This document shows, one piece after another, positions 27,519 to 40,312 of a stretch of DNA of 64,000 nucleotides. Position numbers and translations under genes: made by a program. Numbering within the stretch: the stretch's first letter is position 1; every line of letters begins with the position of its first letter. This stretch comes from Streptomyces griseoluteus. Its GTDB lineage: Bacteria > Actinomycetota > Actinomycetes > Streptomycetales > Streptomycetaceae. Under the pieces are notes generated by a model that saw nothing but the letters and a program-made list of their open reading frames with translations, did no database searches and was not told the DNA's origin. The DNA is taken from positions 79,528 to 143,527 of the forward strand of contig JOBE01000014.1 of assembly GCA_000717735.1 (NCBI GenBank). Reading direction: 5' to 3'.

Positions 27519-27965
27519 TCAGGCGACATTCACCCGTTGCCCGGGAGGCGCCGCCTCCAGCCAGGCCATGAAACCGGTCCGCGCGTCCTCGCTCATCGCC
27601 AGCTCCAGCCGCACGCCCTCGTACATACAGGGCTGGATCACCGCGTCGGAGAGCAGCGCGAGCTCCTCCTCGCCCTCCGGCATCCGGCGCTCCAGGGCCA
27701 CGATGGACGAGCGCTCCAGGACCCGGCGCGGCCGGGGAGCGTACGAGAAGACACGGAACCAGGCGATCTCGTCACCGCTGTAGCGGGCGACACCGTAGAC
27801 CCAGCCCTTGCCGGTCGGGTCCGGGTCGTCGGGGACGTTCCAGTGCAGGGAGCAGTCGAAGGTGCCGCCGGCCCGCTGGATCAGCCTGCGGCGCAAGCCG
27901 AAGACGAAGAGCCCGATCACCACCAGTGCGACGACCAGGCCGCACACGAGCAGAGCGAGGAACAT
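27519..27965 (-). CDS. DUF2550 membrane-anchored protein
   Basis: 148 residues from the ATG at 27965, with GGAGG nine bases upstream; longer readings lack any homology. One N-terminal membrane helix (MFLALLVCGLVVALVVIGLF) is followed by a basic segment and a compact cytoplasmic domain with GKGWVYGVARY. This family sits downstream of atpC in many actinobacteria (Rv1311-Rv1312 in M. tuberculosis). Its function is not established. A terminator-like hairpin separates it from atpC, so it may be transcribed apart. Confidence 0.88.
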   Translation of the reverse strand: MFLALLVCGLVVALVVIGLFVFGLRRRLIQRAGGTFDCSLHWNVPDDPDPTGKGWVYGVARYSGDEIAWFRVFSYAPRPRRVLERSSIVALERRMPEGEEELALLSDAVIQPCMYEGVRLELAMSEDARTGFMAWLEAAPPGQRVNVA

Positions 27966-28038
27966 CTTCACCGACCTCCTCGCTGCGTCCCGTAGCCGGC
28001 ACCGCCGGCACAACCGAATACAACCTGCATCTGCATCG

Positions 28039-28087
28039 CCTCAGCCGCGACACGGTCTGGAAAATTCCAACCGTGCCGCGGCTGAGG
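28039..28087 (-). terminator. terminator hairpin after atpC
   Basis: 28039-28056 (CCTCAGCCGCGACACGGT) pairs with 28070-28087 (ACCGTGCCGCGGCTGAGG) with one mismatch. The 13-base loop can itself pair TGGAA/TTCCA. It begins 24 bases past the atpC stop and probably ends the ATP synthase operon. Confidence 0.85.
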
Positions 28088-28110
28088 GCACTACTACTCG
28101 GCGCGGACCG

Positions 28111-28485
28111 TCAGCGGACCGCTACCGCGCGCAGCCGGACATCGGCGCGCCGCTCGGCGGCAGCGTCGGAGTCCGCCTTCGCACGCTCCAGCGCGCGCTC
28201 GGCGCGCTGGGCGTCGATCTCGTCCGCCAGCTCGCAGATCTCCGCGAGCAGAGACAGCTTGTCGTCGGCGAACGAGATGAATCCGCCGTGGACGGCCGCG
28301 ACGACGGTCGCGCCCTCGCTGGTACGGATGGTCACCGGGCCCGACTCCAGCACACCGAGCAGCGGCTGGTGGCCGGGCATGACGCCGATGTCGCCGGAGG
28401 TGGTACGCGCGATGACCAGGGTGGCCTCGCCGGACCAGACACTCCGGTCCGCGGCGACCAGCTCGACGTGCAGCTCAGCAGCCAA
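28111..28485 (-). CDS. atpC: F1 ATP synthase epsilon subunit
   Basis: 124 residues: beta-sandwich domain (VWSGEATLVIARTTSGDIGVM) and a C-terminal helical hairpin rich in Ala/Arg. It couples rotation to catalysis and inhibits ATPase activity. The start codon is TTG at 28485 with GAGGAG seven bases upstream. It is the last gene of the atp operon, 111 bases after atpD. Confidence 0.95.
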   Translation of the reverse strand: MAAELHVELVAADRSVWSGEATLVIARTTSGDIGVMPGHQPLLGVLESGPVTIRTSEGATVVAAVHGGFISFADDKLSLLAEICELADEIDAQRAERALERAKADSDAAAERRADVRLRAVAVR

Positions 28486-28596
28486 GGGTGGCTCCTCGGG
28501 TCACCACCCGGCGGTCGTGCCGGGTGTTGGGGTCAATTCTAGTGGGCGTGGTGAGGGGGGCGGGACGGACCCGCCCCCCTCGGGAGAGCACGGGGC

Positions 28597-30956
<2,360 letters not shown>

Positions 30957-30976
30957 GAGTCAGGTCCCTTCCGTCG

Positions 30977-32575
30977 TCACTTCGAGACGTTGACGGCGGC
31001 AGGAGCGTCCTCGCCCAGCAGCTTGCCGTCAGAGGTCTCGAACTGCTTCTTGAACTCCGCGATGGCGTCGCCCACGGCCTGCAGGGTGTCGTCCGACATC
31101 TTGCCGCCCTCACGAATGGAGGTCATGAGGCCCGAGTGGCTCTGGCGGAGGTACGCCAGCATCTCGGCCTCGAAGCGACGGATGTCGACGACCGGGACGT
31201 CGTCCATCTTGCCGGTGGTACCGGCCCAGACGGAGACGACCTGGTTCTCGGTGGGCATCGGCTGGTACTGAGCCTGCTTGAGCAGCTCGACCATGCGCTG
31301 TCCACGCTCCAGCTGCGCCTTGGAGGCGGCGTCCAGGTCGGAACCGAAGGCGGCGAACGCCTCCAGCTCACGGAACTGGGCCAGGTCCACGCGAAGGCGG
31401 CCGGAGATCTGCTTCATCGCCTTGTGCTGGGCGGAGCCACCGACACGCGAGACCGAGATACCGACGTTCAGGGCCGGACGCTGGCCGGCGTTGAACAGGT
31501 CGGACTCCAGGAAGCACTGGCCGTCGGTGATGGAGATGACGTTGGTCGGGATGAACGCCGACACGTCGTTCGCCTTGGTCTCGACGATCGGGAGACCGGT
31601 CATCGAACCGGCACCCAGCTCGTCCGAGAGCTTCGCGCAGCGCTCGAGGAGACGCGAGTGCAGGTAGAAGACGTCACCCGGGTAGGCCTCACGGCCCGGC
31701 GGGCGGCGCAGCAGCAGCGACACGGCGCGGTAGGCGTCGGCCTGCTTCGACAGGTCGTCGAAGACGATCAGGACGTGCTTGCCCTGGTACATCCAGTGCT
31801 GACCGATGGCGGAACCGGTGTACGGCGCCAGGTACTTGAAGCCGGCCGGGTCGGATGCCGGGGCGGCGACGATCGTCGTGTACTCGAGCGCACCGGCCTC
31901 TTCCAGGGCGCCGCGAACGGACGCGATGGTCGAGCCCTTCTGGCCGACGGCGACGTAGATGCAGCGGACCTGCTTGTTCACGTCGCCCGAGCGCCAGTTG
32001 TCACGCTGGTTGATGATCGTGTCGACGCACAGCGCGGTCTTGCCGGTCTGACGGTCACCGATGATCAGCTGACGCTGACCACGGCCGACCGGCGTCATGG
32101 CGTCGACGGCCTTGTAGCCGGTCTCCATCGGCTCGTGCACCGACTTACGGGCCATAACGCCCGGGGCCTGCAGCTCGAGGGCGCGGCGGCCCTCGGTCGC
32201 GATCTCGCCGAGACCGTCGATCGGGTTGCCGAGCGGGTCGACGACGCGACCCAGGTATCCCTCACCGACGCCGACGGAGAGGACCTCGCCGGTGCGCTGC
32301 ACCGACTGCCCCTCCTCGATGCCGCTGAACTCGCCGAGGACGATCGCACCGATCTCGCGCTCTTCGAGGTTCAGCGCGAGACCCAGGGTCCCGTCCTCGA
32401 ACTTCAGCAGCTCGTTCGCCATGGCCGAGGGAAGACCCTCGACCTTCGCGATACCGTCACCGGCCAGGCTGACCGTGCCGACCTCCTCGCGCGAGGCCGC
32501 GTCCGGCTGGTACGACTGGACGAAGTTCTCCAGTGCGTCCCGGATCTCCTCCGGCCGGATCGTGAGCTCCGCCAT
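30977..32575 (-). CDS. atpA: F1 ATP synthase alpha subunit
   Basis: 532 residues from the ATG at 32575 ([11 protein letters not shown]), with GGGAA upstream. In-frame codons further upstream belong to the intergenic palindrome. The P-loop is GDRQTGKT and the signature [16 protein letters not shown] is present. It provides the non-catalytic nucleotide sites. The C-terminal extension ([18 protein letters not shown]) resembles the actinobacterial alpha-subunit tail that suppresses ATP hydrolysis. Confidence 0.98.
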   Translation of the reverse strand: MAELTIRPEEIRDALENFVQSYQPDAASREEVGTVSLAGDGIAKVEGLPSAMANELLKFEDGTLGLALNLEEREIGAIVLGEFSGIEEGQSVQRTGEVLSVGVGEGYLGRVVDPLGNPIDGLGEIATEGRRALELQAPGVMARKSVHEPMETGYKAVDAMTPVGRGQRQLIIGDRQTGKTALCVDTIINQRDNWRSGDVNKQVRCIYVAVGQKGSTIASVRGALEEAGALEYTTIVAAPASDPAGFKYLAPYTGSAIGQHWMYQGKHVLIVFDDLSKQADAYRAVSLLLRRPPGREAYPGDVFYLHSRLLERCAKLSDELGAGSMTGLPIVETKANDVSAFIPTNVISITDGQCFLESDLFNAGQRPALNVGISVSRVGGSAQHKAMKQISGRLRVDLAQFRELEAFAAFGSDLDAASKAQLERGQRMVELLKQAQYQPMPTENQVVSVWAGTTGKMDDVPVVDIRRFEAEMLAYLRQSHSGLMTSIREGGKMSDDTLQAVGDAIAEFKKQFETSDGKLLGEDAPAAVNVSK

Positions 32576-32621
32576 CTGGGTTCCCTGCTCTCCTTGTTGG
32601 GCCCGAAGTTTCTTAAGGGGT

Positions 32622-32639
32622 CTGGGGGCCGACCCCCAG
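32622..32639. repeat. interspersed palindrome in the atpH-atpA gap
   Basis: CTGGGGGCCGACCCCCAG is a 7-bp stem with a CCGA loop in the 137-base gap between atpH and atpA. Read on the opposite strand, the copy at 41164-41181 differs from it by one base. Within the operon it could cause partial termination or stabilise RNA ends. Confidence 0.75.
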
Positions 32640-32712
32640 GAATCTTCTGCAATCTCTGCACGGCCCAACCGGGCCGCTGGTGATGCTGTGATGCTGTGTT
32701 CTGTGGCTGCCG

Positions 32713-33528
32713 TCAGCCGGCCAGTCGACGGGTCGCCTCGTCGAGGCGCTCCGCGATGGAACCGTTGATGACCTCGTCGCCGACCTGCACGGTGATCCCG
32801 CCGAGGACCGTCGGGTCCACGTCCAGGTTCAGGTGCATCGCGCGGCCGTACAGCTTGGCCAGGACGGCACCGAGGCGCTGCTTCTGCTGGTCGGACAGCG
32901 GCACCGCCGAGGTGACGACGGCGACCATCCGGTTCCGGCGCGCCGCGGCGAGCTTGGACAGGGACTCGAGTCCCGCTTCCAGGCTACGTCCACGGGGCTG
33001 GGTCACCAGACGGACGACCAGACGCTCGGTGGTGGCGTGGGCCTTGCCGCCGAGCAGGCTGCGGAGCAGCTCGCCCTTGGCGGTGGCCTTGGCGGCCTTG
33101 TCCGTCAGCGCCGAGCGGAGCTCGGGGCTGGAGGACACGATCCGGCCGAACCGGAACAGCTCGTCCTCGACGTCGTCGAGCGCGCCCGCCTTCTGCGCCG
33201 CGGTGAGGTCGGCGATGTTCGCCAGTTCCTCGGCCGCGTCGACCAGGTCACGCGAGCGCGACCAGCGGGAACGCACCATGCCGGAGACCAGGTCGACGGT
33301 CTCGCCGCCCACCTGACCGCTCAGGAGTCGCTGCGCGAGCTCGGCCTTGGCCTCACCCGACTGAGCGGGGTCGGTCAGGACCCGGCGCAGCGACACCTCG
33401 CGGTCGAGCAGCGCGGTGACGGACGTCAGCTCGTCCGCGAGCTTCGTCGCGTCGACCGAGGTGTTGTCGGTCAGCGCGTCGAGGGACTCGCGGGCGGCGG
33501 ACAGTGCCTCGCGGCTCGCTCCGTTCAT
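32713..33528 (-). CDS. atpH: F1 ATP synthase delta subunit
   Basis: 271 residues, about 90 more than the E. coli subunit but normal for actinobacteria. The OSCP-like N-terminal helical bundle and a C-terminal domain with [16 protein letters not shown] ending ([19 protein letters not shown]) are visible. It connects the peripheral stalk to F1. The ATG overlaps the atpF stop by four bases. Confidence 0.97.
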   Translation of the reverse strand: MNGASREALSAARESLDALTDNTSVDATKLADELTSVTALLDREVSLRRVLTDPAQSGEAKAELAQRLLSGQVGGETVDLVSGMVRSRWSRSRDLVDAAEELANIADLTAAQKAGALDDVEDELFRFGRIVSSSPELRSALTDKAAKATAKGELLRSLLGGKAHATTERLVVRLVTQPRGRSLEAGLESLSKLAAARRNRMVAVVTSAVPLSDQQKQRLGAVLAKLYGRAMHLNLDVDPTVLGGITVQVGDEVINGSIAERLDEATRRLAG

Positions 33529-34070
33529 CGGACGGCCTCGGCCTTCTCCTCGAGCTCGTCGAGGAAGCGGTCGATCGTGCGGCTCTGGCGGGCGGTGTCC
33601 TCGAGGGACTCGCCGACCAGCTTGCCGGCCAGGTCGGTGGCGAGCTTGCCCACGTCCTGGCGCAGCGACGCGGAGGCGGCCTTGCGGTCGGCCTCGATCT
33701 GCGCGTGACCGGCCGCGATGATCTCCTCGCGCTGGCGCTGGCCCTCCGCCTTCATCTCCTGGATGATCGCGGTGCCCTGCTCCGTCGCCTCCTGGCGAAG
33801 ACGCGCGGCCTCGTGGCGGGCCTCGGCGAGCTGGGCCTTGTACTGCTCCAGCACACTCTGAGCCTCGATCTGGGCCGACTCGGCCTTCTCGATGCCACCC
33901 TCGATGGCCTCGCGACGCTGCTCCAGAACCTTGTTGATGTTCGGGAGGAGCTTCTTGGCGAGGAAGCCGAAGACGATGACGAAGGCGATCAGGCCGATGA
34001 CGAGCTCGTCGAGATGCGGGATGAGCGGAGGCTGCTCCTCCGCCGCTGCCGCAAGAAGCAGAGCGTTCAC
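33525..34070 (-). CDS. atpF: F0 ATP synthase b subunit
   Basis: 181 residues. One membrane helix (LDELVIGLIAFVIVFGFLA, near 21-39) is followed by a long charged coiled coil forming the peripheral stalk. The start is GTG at 34070 with AAGG upstream. It overlaps atpH by four bases and follows atpE after 38 bases. Confidence 0.97.
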   Translation of the reverse strand: MNALLLAAAAEEQPPLIPHLDELVIGLIAFVIVFGFLAKKLLPNINKVLEQRREAIEGGIEKAESAQIEAQSVLEQYKAQLAEARHEAARLRQEATEQGTAIIQEMKAEGQRQREEIIAAGHAQIEADRKAASASLRQDVGKLATDLAGKLVGESLEDTARQSRTIDRFLDELEEKAEAVR

Positions 34071-34108
34071 ATCAGTGCCTTCCGTAAAAGTTGGGCTGTC
34101 GGTCCGGC

Positions 34109-35238
<1,130 letters not shown>

Positions 35239-35460
35239 CGCGGGCTCCTTCAGCGTGGCGCATAGGTACGGCAACCTCGTTGTGTCGGCGCGGCACGCAG
35301 CCGCGGGTCGGCACTGGACTGGTCTTACGGATAAGGGGGCGGCGGTTCGGCATCGAGCCTCGCGCTGGGACAGGCGTCTCGGATGCCCGCGCCCGCAGTG
35401 CCGCAGTTGGCACCGGACGATAGCAGGAAGCCGAACGCGGCTTTATCCCGGCCCTACCCT

Positions 35461-35874
35461 TCACGACTTCGACCCCGACTTCTCGGGCTCGATGTACATG
35501 ATCTTGGCCTTCATGTAGGCCCGGGCCTGTGCGGCGACCCACACCACGGTCGTCGCGAGCAGCGTGAAGGCGAATGCCTTGAAGTCGAACAGCGTCGTGT
35601 CCTTGAACAAGGCCAGGAAGATGAAGAGCAGCAGCAGTTGGGCCGTGTAGAGCATCAGCCCCATGGCCTGGAACAGCTGCGGAAGCGACTTCGCCGTCCG
35701 CTGCAGCACCACGAGGCCCACACCCATGAAGAGGATCACGACCAGAGTGCCGGCGACGGCGCCGATCGCACCCTTGCCACCGGCGACCACCCCGCTGATG
35801 ACCGTGGCAAGAGCGCCGACGGCAGCGGTGGGGACGGCAGTGTGCAGCAGGGTGCGTACGTCGTTGGACGGCAT
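35461..35874 (-). CDS. atpI: ATP synthase protein I
   Basis: 137 residues with four hydrophobic segments and a basic C-terminus. It belongs to the poorly conserved AtpI family, which helps assemble the c-ring, and is the first gene of the operon. The ATG at 35874 (MPSNDVRTLL) has GCGGAG eight bases upstream; longer readings add a Pro/Ser leader without homology. A Rex-like palindrome lies about 125 bases upstream. Confidence 0.88.
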   Translation of the reverse strand: MPSNDVRTLLHTAVPTAAVGALATVISGVVAGGKGAIGAVAGTLVVILFMGVGLVVLQRTAKSLPQLFQAMGLMLYTAQLLLLFIFLALFKDTTLFDFKAFAFTLLATTVVWVAAQARAYMKAKIMYIEPEKSGSKS

Positions 35875-35998
35875 GGCGGTGTCTCCGCTTGATGGAGGGG
35901 GCGATGGTGTCGTCATGGACGAGCGTAAGCCCGGTCCGAGGTGGGTCTCGGGGCCAACGGACCGTCGCACTACGGTCTTTCGGCTCTGTCGCCGGGTC

Positions 35999-36016
35999 TC
36001 GTGAACGGTATCACAA
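35999..36016 (-). promoter_or_regulatory. candidate Rex (NADH/NAD+ sensor) operator upstream of the atp operon
   Basis: On the minus strand TTGTGATACCGTTCACGA matches the published Rex operator TTGTGAA-N4-TTCACAA except at two positions. It lies in an AT-rich patch (about 35,999-36,040) between the transferase gene and atpI, 125-142 bases before the atpI start, where the operon promoter should be. Rex controls respiratory genes in S. coelicolor. Confidence 0.55.
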
Positions 36017-36136
36017 ACTATTTGAGTAGTTCTTTACCCGGACGGTGTGCCAACTGTCACACATGAGAGTTACTCCGCGCGTGTGTGCGCGACAGGAGGG
36101 CGTCTTGTCTGGTAGTGGCCGCTGATGCGGCTTTCG

Positions 36137-37450
36137 TCAACTCGGCGTTCCGGCCTTCCGCCGGTCGGTGAAGCGCGCGCGGTTGCCGATGGCCGTGGAG
36201 CCGTGGAGACCCGCGGGCACCGGAATCCGCTCCTCCTCGTCCACGGCGGGCTCCTGAACGGCCTCCGCGGCGGCAACCCTCTTGCGCCGGCGGTAGCGGG
36301 GCGGTACGACCGACTCCGCCCAGCGGGGGGCGCGCGGGGTGAAGCGCGGCAGCAGGAGCAGCACCAGGCCGATCGCGCTCAGCGCGACGACGCAGAGGAC
36401 GATCCACATCGAGGCCGAGTGGACCGAGTACGCCAGCGTCCCGAAGGCGATCAGCGCCGACCAGAAGTACATGATCAGCACCGCGCGGCTGTGCGAGTGG
36501 CCGATCTCCAGGAGACGGTGATGCAGGTGCCCGCGGTCGGCCGCGAACGGCGACTGGCCCTTCCAGGTGCGGCGCACGATCGCCAGGACCAGGTCCGCCA
36601 TCGGGATCGCGATGATCGTCAGCGGCAGCAGCAGCGGGATGAAGACCGGCAGGGCGGCGTGGGTGGCCTCGCGGGTCGAGCCCTCGAAGATCTTCAGCGC
36701 GTCCGGGTCGACCTGGCCGGTGATCGAGATGGCGGAGGCCGCCAGGATCAGTCCGATCAGCATCGAGCCGGAGTCGCCCATGAAGATCCGCGCCGGGTGC
36801 ATGTTGTGTGGCAGGAAGCCCAGGCACATGCCCATGAGGATGACCGTGAAGAGCGTCGCGGGGGCGGCGGCCTCGATCGTGTAGCCGTACCAGAGGCGGT
36901 ACGCGTACAGGAAGAAGGCGGCGGCGGCGATGCAGACCATGCCGGCGGCGAGGCCGTCGAGACCGTCGACGAAGTTGACGGCGTTGATGGTGAGGACCAC
37001 CAGGGCGACGGTCAGGAGCGTGCCCTGCGCCGGGGTCAGGAGGACCACGCCGACGCCGGGGATCGGCAGCCACAGGATCGTCAGACCCTGGGCGACCATC
37101 ACGCCCGCCGAGATCATCTGCGCGCCCAGCTTGATCAGGGCGTCCAGCTCGAACTTGTCGTCGAGGACGCCGATCAGCCAGATCAGGGCGGCGCCGGAGA
37201 GCAGCGCGCGCGGCTCGTTGGACAGCTCGAAGACGCTGTTCAGGTTCTGCAGGTGGTCGGCGACGAGGAGTCCCGCGCACAGCCCGAAGAACATGGCGAT
37301 GCCACCGAGCCTCGGTGTCGGTTCTCGGTGTACGTCGCGGGCACGGATCTCCGGCATCGCCCCGGTCGCGATGGCGAACTTCCGCACCGGACCGGTGAGC
37401 AGATAGGTCACCGCGGCCGTGACACAGAGCGTCAGCAGGTAATCACGCAC
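36137..37450 (-). CDS. MraY/WecA-family undecaprenyl-phosphate sugar-1-phosphate transferase
   Basis: 437 residues, about eleven membrane helices. The family's catalytic loops are present: DVHREPTPRLGG, NFVDGLDGLAAG, GDSGSMLIG and the basic HLHHRLLEIGHS. The last motif favours the WecA/TagO branch (GlcNAc-1-P) over MraY. It would start synthesis of a cell-wall polymer at the inner face of the membrane. The start is GTG 37450 (VRDYLLTL) with GGGG upstream. A basic cytoplasmic tail of about 70 residues follows the last helix. Confidence 0.93.
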   Translation of the reverse strand: MRDYLLTLCVTAAVTYLLTGPVRKFAIATGAMPEIRARDVHREPTPRLGGIAMFFGLCAGLLVADHLQNLNSVFELSNEPRALLSGAALIWLIGVLDDKFELDALIKLGAQMISAGVMVAQGLTILWLPIPGVGVVLLTPAQGTLLTVALVVLTINAVNFVDGLDGLAAGMVCIAAAAFFLYAYRLWYGYTIEAAAPATLFTVILMGMCLGFLPHNMHPARIFMGDSGSMLIGLILAASAISITGQVDPDALKIFEGSTREATHAALPVFIPLLLPLTIIAIPMADLVLAIVRRTWKGQSPFAADRGHLHHRLLEIGHSHSRAVLIMYFWSALIAFGTLAYSVHSASMWIVLCVVALSAIGLVLLLLPRFTPRAPRWAESVVPPRYRRRKRVAAAEAVQEPAVDEEERIPVPAGLHGSTAIGNRARFTDRRKAGTPS

Positions 37451-37568
37451 GGGCTGCCCCACAGGAATCGCTGGCCATCTCAGCCCCACACCCTAGCCGT
37501 GCCGTCCATGTGGTTTGAGACACCGGGGGCACCCGAACGGTTGCGCTCGGTCTTTCCCCGGCCTTCCC

Positions 37569-38816
37569 TCAGCGTCCATACGGGGGAAAACGCCCCGTCA
37601 GTGCCCGTACCTCCGCCCGGACCCGGGCGGTCTCCCCGGCGTCGTCCCGCAGCGCCGCGGTGAACAGGGTGGCGATCCGGGCCATCTCCACCGCGCCCAT
37701 CCCCTGCGTGGTGACGGCCGCGGTGCCGAGCCGGATGCCGCGCGCCTCCCCGTGGGGCAGGGCGCAGGTGTCGAGCACCAGGCCGGCGGCGGCCAGCCGG
37801 GCGCGGGCCGTGCGGCCGTCGACGCCGAGGGGGGCGGGGTCGGCGGTGATGAGGTGGGTGTCGGTGCCGCCGGTGGTCAGGGCGAAGCCCTCGGCGGCGA
37901 GCGCGGCGGCCAGCACCCGGGCGTTCTCGACCACCTGATGGGCGTACCCGGTGAACGCCGGGGTGGACGCCTCTCCGAAGGCGACCGCCTTGGCCGCGAT
38001 GGTGTGCATCTGGGCGCCGCCCTGCGTGAACGGGAACACCGCCCGGTCGATCCGCCCCGCGAGGTCGTCACCGCAGAGGATCATTCCGCCGCGCGGGCCC
38101 CGCAGCACCTTGTGGGTGGTCGCGCAGACCACGTCGGCGTACGGCACCGGGTTGGGGGCCGCTCCCCCGGCGACCAGGCCGATGGGGTGGGCCGCGTCGG
38201 CGATGAGGTAGGCGCCCACCTCGTCGGCGATCTCACGGAAGATCGCGTGGTCGAGGTGGCGGGGGTAGGAGATGGAGCCGCACACGATCGCCTTGGGGCG
38301 GTGGTGGCGGGCGAGCGCGGCGACCTGTTCGTAGTCGACGAGCCCGGTCTCGGCGTCCACGCCGTACGGGACGAAGTCGAACCAGCGCCCGGAGAAGTTG
38401 GCGGGTGAACCGTGGGTGAGGTGCCCTCCGTGGTTCAGGCCCATGGCGAGGACCGTGTCACCGGGCCTCAGAAGGGCCGCGTACGCCGCCAGGACGGCCG
38501 AGGAGCCCGAGTGGGCCTGGACGTTCGCGTGGTCGGCTCCGAAGAGCGCGGTGGCCCGTTCCACGGCGATCCGCTCGGCGGCGTCGGCGTACTCGCAGCC
38601 GCCGTGGTGACGGGCGCCGGGGTAGCCCTCGGCGTACTTGTTGGCGAGCGGGGAGCCGAGGGCCGCGAGGACGGCGGACGAGGTGAAGTTCTCGGCCGCG
38701 ATCAACTGCAGGCTGTCGGTCTGCCGGCGCACCTCGCCGAGCAGCACGTCGGCGATCTCGGGGTCCTGGCGGCGCAGGACGTCGAGGTCCTCATGGAGGG
38801 GCACGGTGACCGACAT
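37569..38816 (-). CDS. glyA: serine hydroxymethyltransferase
   Basis: 415 residues. The PLP lysine is Lys236 in TTHKVLRGPRGG, and the N-terminal AAENFTSSAV and GGHLTHGSPANFSG motifs are canonical. It interconverts serine and glycine with transfer of a one-carbon unit to tetrahydrofolate. The ATG at 38816 has no Shine-Dalgarno, but TACATT lies six bases upstream, suggesting a leaderless message. Confidence 0.96.
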   Translation of the reverse strand: MSVTVPLHEDLDVLRRQDPEIADVLLGEVRRQTDSLQLIAAENFTSSAVLAALGSPLANKYAEGYPGARHHGGCEYADAAERIAVERATALFGADHANVQAHSGSSAVLAAYAALLRPGDTVLAMGLNHGGHLTHGSPANFSGRWFDFVPYGVDAETGLVDYEQVAALARHHRPKAIVCGSISYPRHLDHAIFREIADEVGAYLIADAAHPIGLVAGGAAPNPVPYADVVCATTHKVLRGPRGGMILCGDDLAGRIDRAVFPFTQGGAQMHTIAAKAVAFGEASTPAFTGYAHQVVENARVLAAALAAEGFALTTGGTDTHLITADPAPLGVDGRTARARLAAAGLVLDTCALPHGEARGIRLGTAAVTTQGMGAVEMARIATLFTAALRDDAGETARVRAEVRALTGRFPPYGR

Positions 38817-38822
38817 GTCACC

Positions 38823-38828
38823 AATGTA
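38823..38828 (-). promoter_or_regulatory. possible -10 box of a leaderless glyA promoter
   Basis: TACATT on the minus strand ends six bases before the glyA ATG, so transcription would begin at the start codon. Confidence 0.45.
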
Positions 38829-38953
38829 GGCACCGGTCCCCTTGCCCGCCCGTCGACTCCTCCCGACGCGCCCCTCGCACCACTCGGCCCCAAGGAGCCT
38901 CCCGGGCATCGGGCCGCTGCGGCGGCCTCCGACCGCCGGACGTGGCCGCGCAG

Positions 38954-39601
38954 TCAATCCCGCGCCGACACACCCGTCAGCGCCGTGACCACCGGTTCCA
39001 GCGCCTGGTTGATCTCGTCGCCGATCGAGCGGAAGAACGTGATGGGCGCCCCGTACGGGTCGTTGACCTCGTCCGCGTCGACCGACGGGGCCAGGAGCCA
39101 CCCGCGTAGAGCCGCCGCCGCGCGGACCAGGGCACGCGCGCGTTCCACCATGCCCTCGTCACGGGCGTCCGGGAGCGTGGCGGGGTCGATCGCACGGACC
39201 AGGCGGGTGAACTCCTTCAGGGTGAAGGTGCGCAGGCCCGCCGAATGGCCCATCGAGATGACCTGGGCCCGGTGGTCGCGGGTCGCGGTCAGGACCAGGT
39301 CGGCGCGGATGACGTGTTCGTCGAGGAGCTCGCGCCCCACGAAGCCGCTGTAGTCCGCGCCGAAGTCGGCGAGGACCAGTTCCGCGTTGGCCTCCATGGG
39401 GGCGCCCTCGTGGCCCCAGGTACCCGCGCTCTCCACGATCAGGCCGCCCCCGAGGGGGTCGCCGAGGCGGTCGCACAGGGCATGGCGGGTCAGCCGCTCG
39501 GTGATGGGCGAGCGGCAGACGTTGCCGGTGCTGACGTGGAGGATGCGGAAGGTGTTGCTGTCGTCGAACCCCGCTATGCCACGCCCCTCAGGGGCGGTCA
39601 A
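38954..39601 (-). CDS. low-molecular-weight protein-tyrosine phosphatase family, nucleophile replaced by Ser
   Basis: 215 residues with the LMW-PTP fold. The P-loop reads V-S24-T-G-N-V-C29-R30-S-P, where active enzymes have C-x-G-N-x-C-R-S. The first, nucleophilic cysteine is therefore serine (codon AGC), while the second cysteine, the arginine and the general-acid Asp (NDPYG) remain. It may be an inactive phosphate-binding pseudophosphatase. The start is taken as TTG 39601, which overlaps the stop of the upstream sua5-like gene in TTGA and has GAGGTGG upstream. No other in-frame start precedes the P-loop. Confidence 0.88.
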   Translation of the reverse strand: MTAPEGRGIAGFDDSNTFRILHVSTGNVCRSPITERLTRHALCDRLGDPLGGGLIVESAGTWGHEGAPMEANAELVLADFGADYSGFVGRELLDEHVIRADLVLTATRDHRAQVISMGHSAGLRTFTLKEFTRLVRAIDPATLPDARDEGMVERARALVRAAAALRGWLLAPSVDADEVNDPYGAPITFFRSIGDEINQALEPVVTALTGVSARD

Positions 39602-40245
39602 CTCGCCACCTCGAGGTCGGGTACGACCTTCCGGAGCTCCTCCGGGGACAGCGCGCCCTGGCGCAGCAGCACCGGGACCTTGCCCGTGACGTCGACGATG
39701 GACGAGGGGACGATGCCGGGCGTGGGCCCGCCGTCGAGGTAGACGGAGACGGAGTCCCCCAGCATCTGCTGGGCCGCGTCGCAGTCCTCGGGGGACGGGT
39801 GGCCCGTCAGGTTGGCCGAGGACACGGCCATCGGGCCGACCTCGGTGAGCAGCTCGATGGCGACCGGGTGCAGGGGCATGCGGATGGCGACGGTGCCACG
39901 GGTGTCGCCCAGGTCCCACTGGAGGGACGGCTGGTGCCTGGCGACGAGGGTGAGGGCGCCGGGCCAGAAGGCGTCGACGAGCTCCCAGGCCTGCTCGGAG
40001 AAGTCCGTGACCAGGCCGTGGAGGGTGTTCGGGGAGCCGATGAGCACGGGCGTGGGCATGTTGCGGCCACGGCCCTTGGCGGCCAGCAGGTCCGCCACGG
40101 CCTCACTGCTGAAGGCGTCCGCCCCGATCCCGTACACGGTGTCGGTGGGCAGCACGACCAGCTCGCCCCGGCGGACGGCGGACGCGGCCTCGCGCAGACC
40201 GGTCACGCGGTCGGTCGCCTCGTTGCAGTCGTATCGCCGTGCCAT
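39598..40245 (-). CDS. L-threonylcarbamoyladenylate synthase (Sua5/YrdC family)
   Basis: 215 residues, the YrdC domain without the extra Sua5 C-terminal domain. The nucleotide/bicarbonate-site motifs LPTDTVYGIGADA, VAIRMPLHP and SSANLTGHPSP are intact. It makes threonylcarbamoyl-AMP for the tRNA t6A modification. It starts at ATG 40245, 67 bases after prmC, and its stop overlaps the next gene. Confidence 0.94.
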   Translation of the reverse strand: MARRYDCNEATDRVTGLREAASAVRRGELVVLPTDTVYGIGADAFSSEAVADLLAAKGRGRNMPTPVLIGSPNTLHGLVTDFSEQAWELVDAFWPGALTLVARHQPSLQWDLGDTRGTVAIRMPLHPVAIELLTEVGPMAVSSANLTGHPSPEDCDAAQQMLGDSVSVYLDGGPTPGIVPSSIVDVTGKVPVLLRQGALSPEELRKVVPDLEVAS

Positions 40246-40312
40246 CAGTTCCCGGCCTCCTCGTACGCGTGGTTCGTCATCGCAGTCATGCCAGTCGTCG
40301 CCGTCATGCCGG

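Noticed and set aside
36045..36062. Imperfect dyad GTGTGCCAACTGTCACAC near the Rex-like site
   Set aside because: Several central mismatches and no known regulator consensus; could be a weak terminator stem for the transferase gene, but not enough to call.
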